13,194 bases of DNA from Annulohypoxylon bovei var. microspora (lineage: Eukaryota > Ascomycota > Sordariomycetes > Xylariales > Hypoxylaceae): positions 1 through 13,194 of the forward strand of contig MU405513.1 of NCBI GenBank assembly GCA_022836615.1, in the 5' to 3' direction. The notes under the pieces were generated by a model. That model saw nothing but the letters and a program-made list of their open reading frames with translations. It made no database searches and was not told the origin of the DNA. Below, piece by piece: positions 10,095-13,194 of this stretch. Position 1 is the first letter of the stretch. Each line of letters starts with the position of its first letter. The position numbers were made by a program, and so were the translations under genes.

Positions 10095-10171
10095 GCAGCA
10101 ACAGCAGCAACAACGATATCATACGTTGATTCGGCCCTGTTCTCCCCTGCCGAAACCCCAACAACAACAAC
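10095..10171 (+). repeat. CAG/CAA triplet tracts
   Basis: GCAGCAACAGCAGCAACAAC (10095-10114) and CAACAACAACAAC (10159-10171) are short CAR/CAA repeats. A third tract, CAGCAACAGCAACAGC, lies at 10442-10457. They are rich in exactly the CAA/CAG contexts that are missing in the flanking DNA, so the interior has escaped that mutation. Confidence 0.6.
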
Positions 10172-10207
10172 TCGATCCTCGCTGCCCTCGATCGATTTCA
10201 TATAACG

Positions 10208-10240
10208 ATATTGTGAGCAACTGATCACTGTTCACAATAT
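10208..10240. repeat. 9-bp inverted repeat centred on TGATCA
   Basis: ATATTGTGA (10208-10216) pairs perfectly with TCACAATAT (10232-10240). The 15-nt interior contains the palindrome TGATCA, so the whole is a near-palindrome that could fold as DNA or RNA or form a dimer site. It closes the longest stop-free frame of the interior. Confidence 0.6.
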
Positions 10241-10280
10241 TCGATAATATCCGCCAATGAGAAAATTTTTCGTGTACCGA

Positions 10281-10324
10281 AACCTTATTTTGACCACGAA
10301 ACTACCCCTCAACCTTATTTTGAC
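10281..10324. repeat. 14-bp direct repeat at 30-bp spacing
   Basis: AACCTTATTTTGAC occurs at 10281-10294 and identically at 10311-10324. The spacers have no obvious relation. It may be remains of a short duplication. Confidence 0.7.
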
Positions 10325-10468
10325 AACCAGTTGCCCACAACAAGCCCTCGACCGTAACATATCGAACGCGATTACCCTGCGAACGATCCATACGATGACT
10401 TATTGCTGCCACCCGCAACCCTGACAATCTGTTGTCCCCACCAGCAACAGCAACAGCGTTGCCCACGA

Positions 10469-10488
10469 TCAACGCATCCTGGCGTTGA
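10469..10488. repeat. Perfect 7-bp stem-loop
   Basis: TCAACGC (10469-10475) and GCGTTGA (10482-10488) pair perfectly around a 6-nt loop, ATCCTG. It is one of several strong hairpins spread through the element interior. Confidence 0.55.
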
Positions 10489-10515
10489 CGACCCCCTTCG
10501 CCCTTGCCGCAACTA

Positions 10516-10546
10516 GCTATTGGTTCTTAATAGCCCCCAATGAACC
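10516..10546. repeat. Two overlapping, mutually exclusive stem-loops
   Basis: GCTATT (10516-10521) pairs with AATAGC (10529-10534). Alternatively GGTTC (10522-10526) pairs with GAACC (10542-10546). They cannot both form fully, an arrangement seen in RNA switches, although pairs of short stems like this also occur by chance. Confidence 0.35.
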
Positions 10547-10725
10547 ACATACACGTTGACGTCGTTCTCCACTCGTTTCTTTTTTGTCATGTATCACTAG
10601 CTGGGAAAAAGGATCGTGTAATAGGTTTTCTAAGGAAGGAAGGACTGGCAGTTGCCCCGCGCGCGATTACTCTTCGCTATTCAAGGTTATCAAGGGTATA
10701 TCGATCCAAGGAACAAATGGAATGA
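10540..10725 (+). CDS. 61-codon open frame in the element interior, unrecognised
   Basis: An ATG at 10540 opens 61 codons to TGA at 10723-10725, the longest ATG-initiated frame inside the element. The peptide has a hydrophobic/aromatic N-terminal third, then a basic stretch with VIGFLRKEGLAV and several arginines. I recognise no domain, and it is far too short for a retrotransposon protein. The start lies inside the overlapping stem-loops at 10516-10546. It could be the tail of a deleted gag/pol, a captured fragment or a chance frame; chance is the simplest. Confidence 0.12.
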   Translation: MNHIHVDVVLHSFLFCHVSLAGKKDRVIGFLRKEGLAVAPRAITLRYSRLSRVYRSKEQME

Positions 10726-10739
10726 AAGATAGATAGATG

Positions 10740-10763
10740 GATGACGAGGACGTCATCTTTTTT
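10740..10763 (+). terminator. Hairpin followed by T6, upstream of the 3' LTR
   Basis: GATGACG (10740-10746) and CGTCATC (10751-10757) pair perfectly around an AGGA loop and run directly into TTTTTT (10758-10763). T4 or longer stops RNA polymerase III, and stem plus U-tract is the general form of an intrinsic terminator. No promoter has been shown, and the site ends 17 bp before the 3' LTR, where a polypurine tract would normally be expected. A short GATAGATAG-type run precedes it. Confidence 0.25.
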
Positions 10764-10780
10764 CATTTGTTGGCGGTAGT

Positions 10781-10966
10781 TGTCATGCTAAGAATGGAAG
10801 GTGCGGCTTTGCCGCACAGACCTTACGTACAGGCCTAGTTCAGGCATACCTTAAATGCCGCAAGCCATAGCTTGACTTAGAAACTTCAACCTTTTCATAC
10901 ATAACAAGATCAGCCTTTTGCTTTGAGAAGCAACCATCCCACGCGCCACCATAGAATGGCGTGTCA
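10781..10966. repeat. 3' (right) long terminal repeat
   Basis: It starts TGTCATGCTAAG and ends GTGTCA at 10966, 186 bp. Compared with the left LTR it has T or A at 10828, 10854, 10902, 10923 and 10932 where the left has C or G. Its last 27 bp (10940-10966) differ but again hold a CGCCA/TGGCG stem (10944-10948, 10957-10961), here extended to eight pairs. TCCCACG at 10937-10943 also pairs with CGTGGGA at 10975-10981, outside the proposed end. Confidence 0.7.
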
Positions 10967-10971
10967 AAATC
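10967..10971. repeat. Target-site duplication, right copy (AAATC)
   Basis: AAATC follows the terminal CA and matches the left copy exactly. Sequence beyond it has the flank-type composition, and its few C and G sit in CTT, CGT and CAT contexts, consistent with the boundary being here. Confidence 0.7.
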
Positions 10972-13194
10972 TTTCGTGGGAAAACGTATTATTTTCATAT
11001 TTAATTAAATTTTAATAATAAATTAAATAATATTAAAAGTTAATTCTTTAATATTAATATATTATAAAGCTTTATTTTATTATTATTAATTTTAACCATT
11101 AAATATTTTTTTATAATTATTTATTTTTTTTATAAACTTCGATTAATATTCATTTTATTTTATTATTTAAATAACGTATATTATCGAAATCGTTTCGTAA
11201 AATTATTTATATTTACGATGAAAGTTATTAAATTTCGTAAATTTATTATATTATTAAATAAATATATATAATTTTTAAAATTAAAAACTTTTAATTTATT
11301 AATAATAAAATAAATTAATATTTTTTTAATTTAATAATTTTTTTTAAAATAAATAAAATAAATAATATTATATTTTTTTATTTTAATATTTATAAAATGT
11401 TTAATTTTAAAAAACTTATTATTATTTTTAAATAATAAAAAAGTAAATACGAATTAATAATTTATATATTTTATTTATAATTTTAATATTTCTTTAAATA
11501 AAAAGCTTTATATTATAATTATATATGTTAATTATTTTATAATATTAAATATAAATTTTTTTTCGTATATTTTATTTAATTTTTATTAAGTAATATAACG
11601 TTATAAATCTTCGAATTTAAATGCGAATTTATTAAAATCTTTATTTATTAATTAAAAAAACCGGACGAAACTTTAAAATTAACCATTAATTTTATTTAAT
11701 TATTTTCTTAAATTCATTTTTTTTAAAAAAAAGGTTAATTTAATTTTTAAAGCAAAAAATAATCCATATTTACTTATAATAATAATAAACATTAATATTA
11801 TTTTATTTTTAAAAAATAAATAATATACTTTTTTAATAAAAAATATTTAAACGAATTAAAATTTAAGAATAACATTAATGAAAAACTTTATAAAAAATGG
11901 AAATTAAAACGTTTTAATAAGTTATATTAAAATTTAACCTTTAAATTATTACCATTTATTATTAATATTATTAATAATAATTATATTAATAATTTTATAT
12001 TAAATTTTATTATAATAAAAATAAATATAATTTTTTATACTTTTATAAAGTTAATTACTTCTTTAAAATATAAAAATAAATAAATATATTTAAAAATGTT
12101 TAATTTATATTAAAATAATATAATTTTAATTTATAAGTTTTATAATTATATATTAATATAAGTTTTAAATTAATATAATTATATTAATTATTTATATATA
12201 TTAAATAATTTAATTCGTTAATAAATATTTATATACCATTAATTTTTAAAACGTCCCTTTTTTCCATATACCGTTTATAATTTATTTCATAACGTTATTT
12301 TTTATATTTTTTTTCTTTAATTTTTATTTTTTTAATAATTTCCATAATATTATTAAATGGGTTATTTAAGTTAATTAATTATAACACGTTACTTTTTTAA
12401 GGTTTTAAATTTAATTTATAAATAAGTTAAAATCGTTTAATTATTCGTTATTTTTTAATTAAACTTTTTATTTACGAAAAATCTTTTTATATTTTTATTA
12501 TTTCGTGTGTTAATAAAGTTAAATTAATTTATTCGTTAATTATTAATTAAGGATTTTTAAGTGGTTTTTTATAAGGTTTCTTCGGTTATAAAGTTTTAAA
12601 AGGTTTATTATAAAGTTTTTTTATTAATGGTTTTAATGTATTTATTTTTAAGTTTTTACGAGGTTTATTTTTCTTTTTTTTTATTAATTAAATATATTAT
12701 TAAATGGATTAATTAAGGATTAATATATCATTTTTAAAGCTATCACTTATTAACTTTTATTAAAAAAGATTTCGTTATAATAAAAAATAATATAATAAAA
12801 GACTTAATTTACGTTATTAATGTATTTTTATAACTTCATTTAATAAAATTATTAATAAAGTTTAAAAACCATTAATAAGTTTACCACGAGGTTTAATAAC
12901 ATATAATAATTTCATTTTTAAAAAAGGTTTTTTATTAAATTAAATAATTATTAATAATAAATGTATATTTATATAAAAATATTAATTTATTAAATTTTAC
13001 CTTATTTTCATTAATTAATTTAATTTTATTAAATATTATATAATAATAAAGTAATCCATATTAATTTTAAATAAAATAATAATAAAGTAATATTATTCGA
13101 AAAATAAAATTAATTTTCGATAATAAATAATTATTAATAATTTAATATTATAATAATATTAAATTTAATGTTTAAAACAATTACATTAATTTAA
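10972..13194. other. A+T-rich, RIP-like decayed block (right)
   Basis: This continues the left block in composition and context bias, with TAA in all frames and CAA/CTA/CAG/CTG nearly absent. I found no gene or RNA. The part from about 11000 to 12240 is even poorer in C and G than the rest. The 5-bp duplication and matching composition indicate one tract split by the insertion. Confidence 0.65.
12547..12670 (-). repeat. Degenerate G-rich (+ strand) tandem field
   Basis: The + strand shows repeated AAGGTTT, AAAGTTT and GAGGTTT motifs separated by A/T tracts, with few C. Read on the minus strand, these become AAACCTT/AAACTTT units resembling the C-rich field at 4641-4960 in opposite orientation. 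The unit is eroded and the relation between the two fields is a visual impression. Confidence 0.3.

Larger units (their letters stand above)
9521..10966. mobile_element. Non-autonomous LTR retrotransposon (TRIM-like), 1446 bp
   Basis: Two 186-bp direct repeats beginning TGTCATGC and ending CA bracket a 1074-bp interior, and 5-bp AAATC duplications flank the whole. The island has ordinary base composition with many CTA, CAG and CAA, so it was not subject to the decay that shaped its surroundings and is probably a later insertion. The interior encodes no reverse transcriptase, integrase, protease or gag I can recognise, so mobilisation would need proteins from a full-length relative elsewhere. 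I could not identify a clear primer-binding site after the 5' LTR, nor a purine tract abutting the 3' LTR, so transcript orientation is uncertain. Against a simple LTR reading, the last 27 bp of the two repeats do not match. The alternative is a composite or recombinant insertion. Confidence 0.7.

Noticed and set aside
9957..10205. Open frame on the + strand in the element interior, starting at TTG
   Set aside because: It lacks an ATG near its start, and its T/P/S/A-rich sequence is what the CAR/CAA triplet tracts give. It has no recognisable gag motif and is too short for an LTR-element protein.
9980..10228. Minus-strand ATG open frame overlapping the same interval
   Set aside because: It is antisense to the triplet tracts, giving low-complexity V/A/G runs. 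It has no domain and is most simply a compositional shadow.
9521..10966. Island as a bacterial insertion, plasmid or contaminant
   Set aside because: There is no bacterial gene, transposase or terminal inverted repeat, and the AAATC duplication joins it cleanly to the surrounding DNA.
10781..10966. TGTCA at both ends of the right repeat as terminal inverted repeats
   Set aside because: The two occurrences are in direct, not inverted, orientation. Only the TG...CA dinucleotides are complementary.
10927..10985. Helitron-like 3' end (hairpin near terminus)
   Set aside because: There is a hairpin but no CTRR terminus after it, and the direct terminal repeats with a 5-bp target duplication do not fit a Helitron.

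Overview
The window is a long, gene-empty, extremely A+T-rich tract (positions 1-9520 and 10967-13194, very roughly 15% G+C by eye) interrupted by one sharply bounded island of ordinary composition (9521-10966, roughly half G+C). Stop codons, almost all TAA, are so dense in the A+T-rich parts that I find no credible gene there, and I see no tRNA, rRNA, CRISPR array or bacterial-style operon. The composition suggests a eukaryote, most likely a filamentous ascomycete with heterochromatic AT-isochores made by repeat-induced point mutation (RIP) or a similar cytosine-mutating process. I infer this from composition and cannot name a species.

The A+T-rich DNA is not merely AT-biased. Surviving cytosines (read on both strands) sit mainly in CTT, CAT, CGT, CGA and CC contexts, while CAA, CTA, CAG and CTG are nearly absent. 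This differs from classical Neurospora-type RIP, which consumes CpA in general. Within this matrix I see a decayed C-rich repeat field (about 4641-4960), a G-strand counterpart near the right end (about 12547-12670), a 76-bp foldback (6971-7046), a nested palindrome (5064-5134), an 11-bp triplet repeat (7545-7577), and three stop-free stretches clustered on the + strand (1071-2311) that may be chance.

The island is best read as one complete, non-autonomous LTR retrotransposon (TRIM-like) of 1446 bp. It has two 186-bp direct terminal repeats (9521-9706 and 10781-10966), each beginning TG and ending CA, and is flanked by a perfect 5-bp target duplication, AAATC. Its 1074-bp interior has no recognisable gag, protease, integrase, reverse transcriptase or RNase H, but is packed with hairpins, an 81-bp tandem duplication whose units each hold two stem-loops, and CAR/CAA triplet tracts. 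It appears to have landed after the surrounding DNA decayed. The first 159 bp of the two LTRs differ at five sites. At every one the 3' copy carries T or A where the 5' copy carries C or G, and three of the five lie in the same CAA/CTA/CTG contexts depleted outside. This looks like an early round of the process that erased the flanks.

There are no cooperating genes to describe. The interest lies in the element's structure and in the unusual mutational context.
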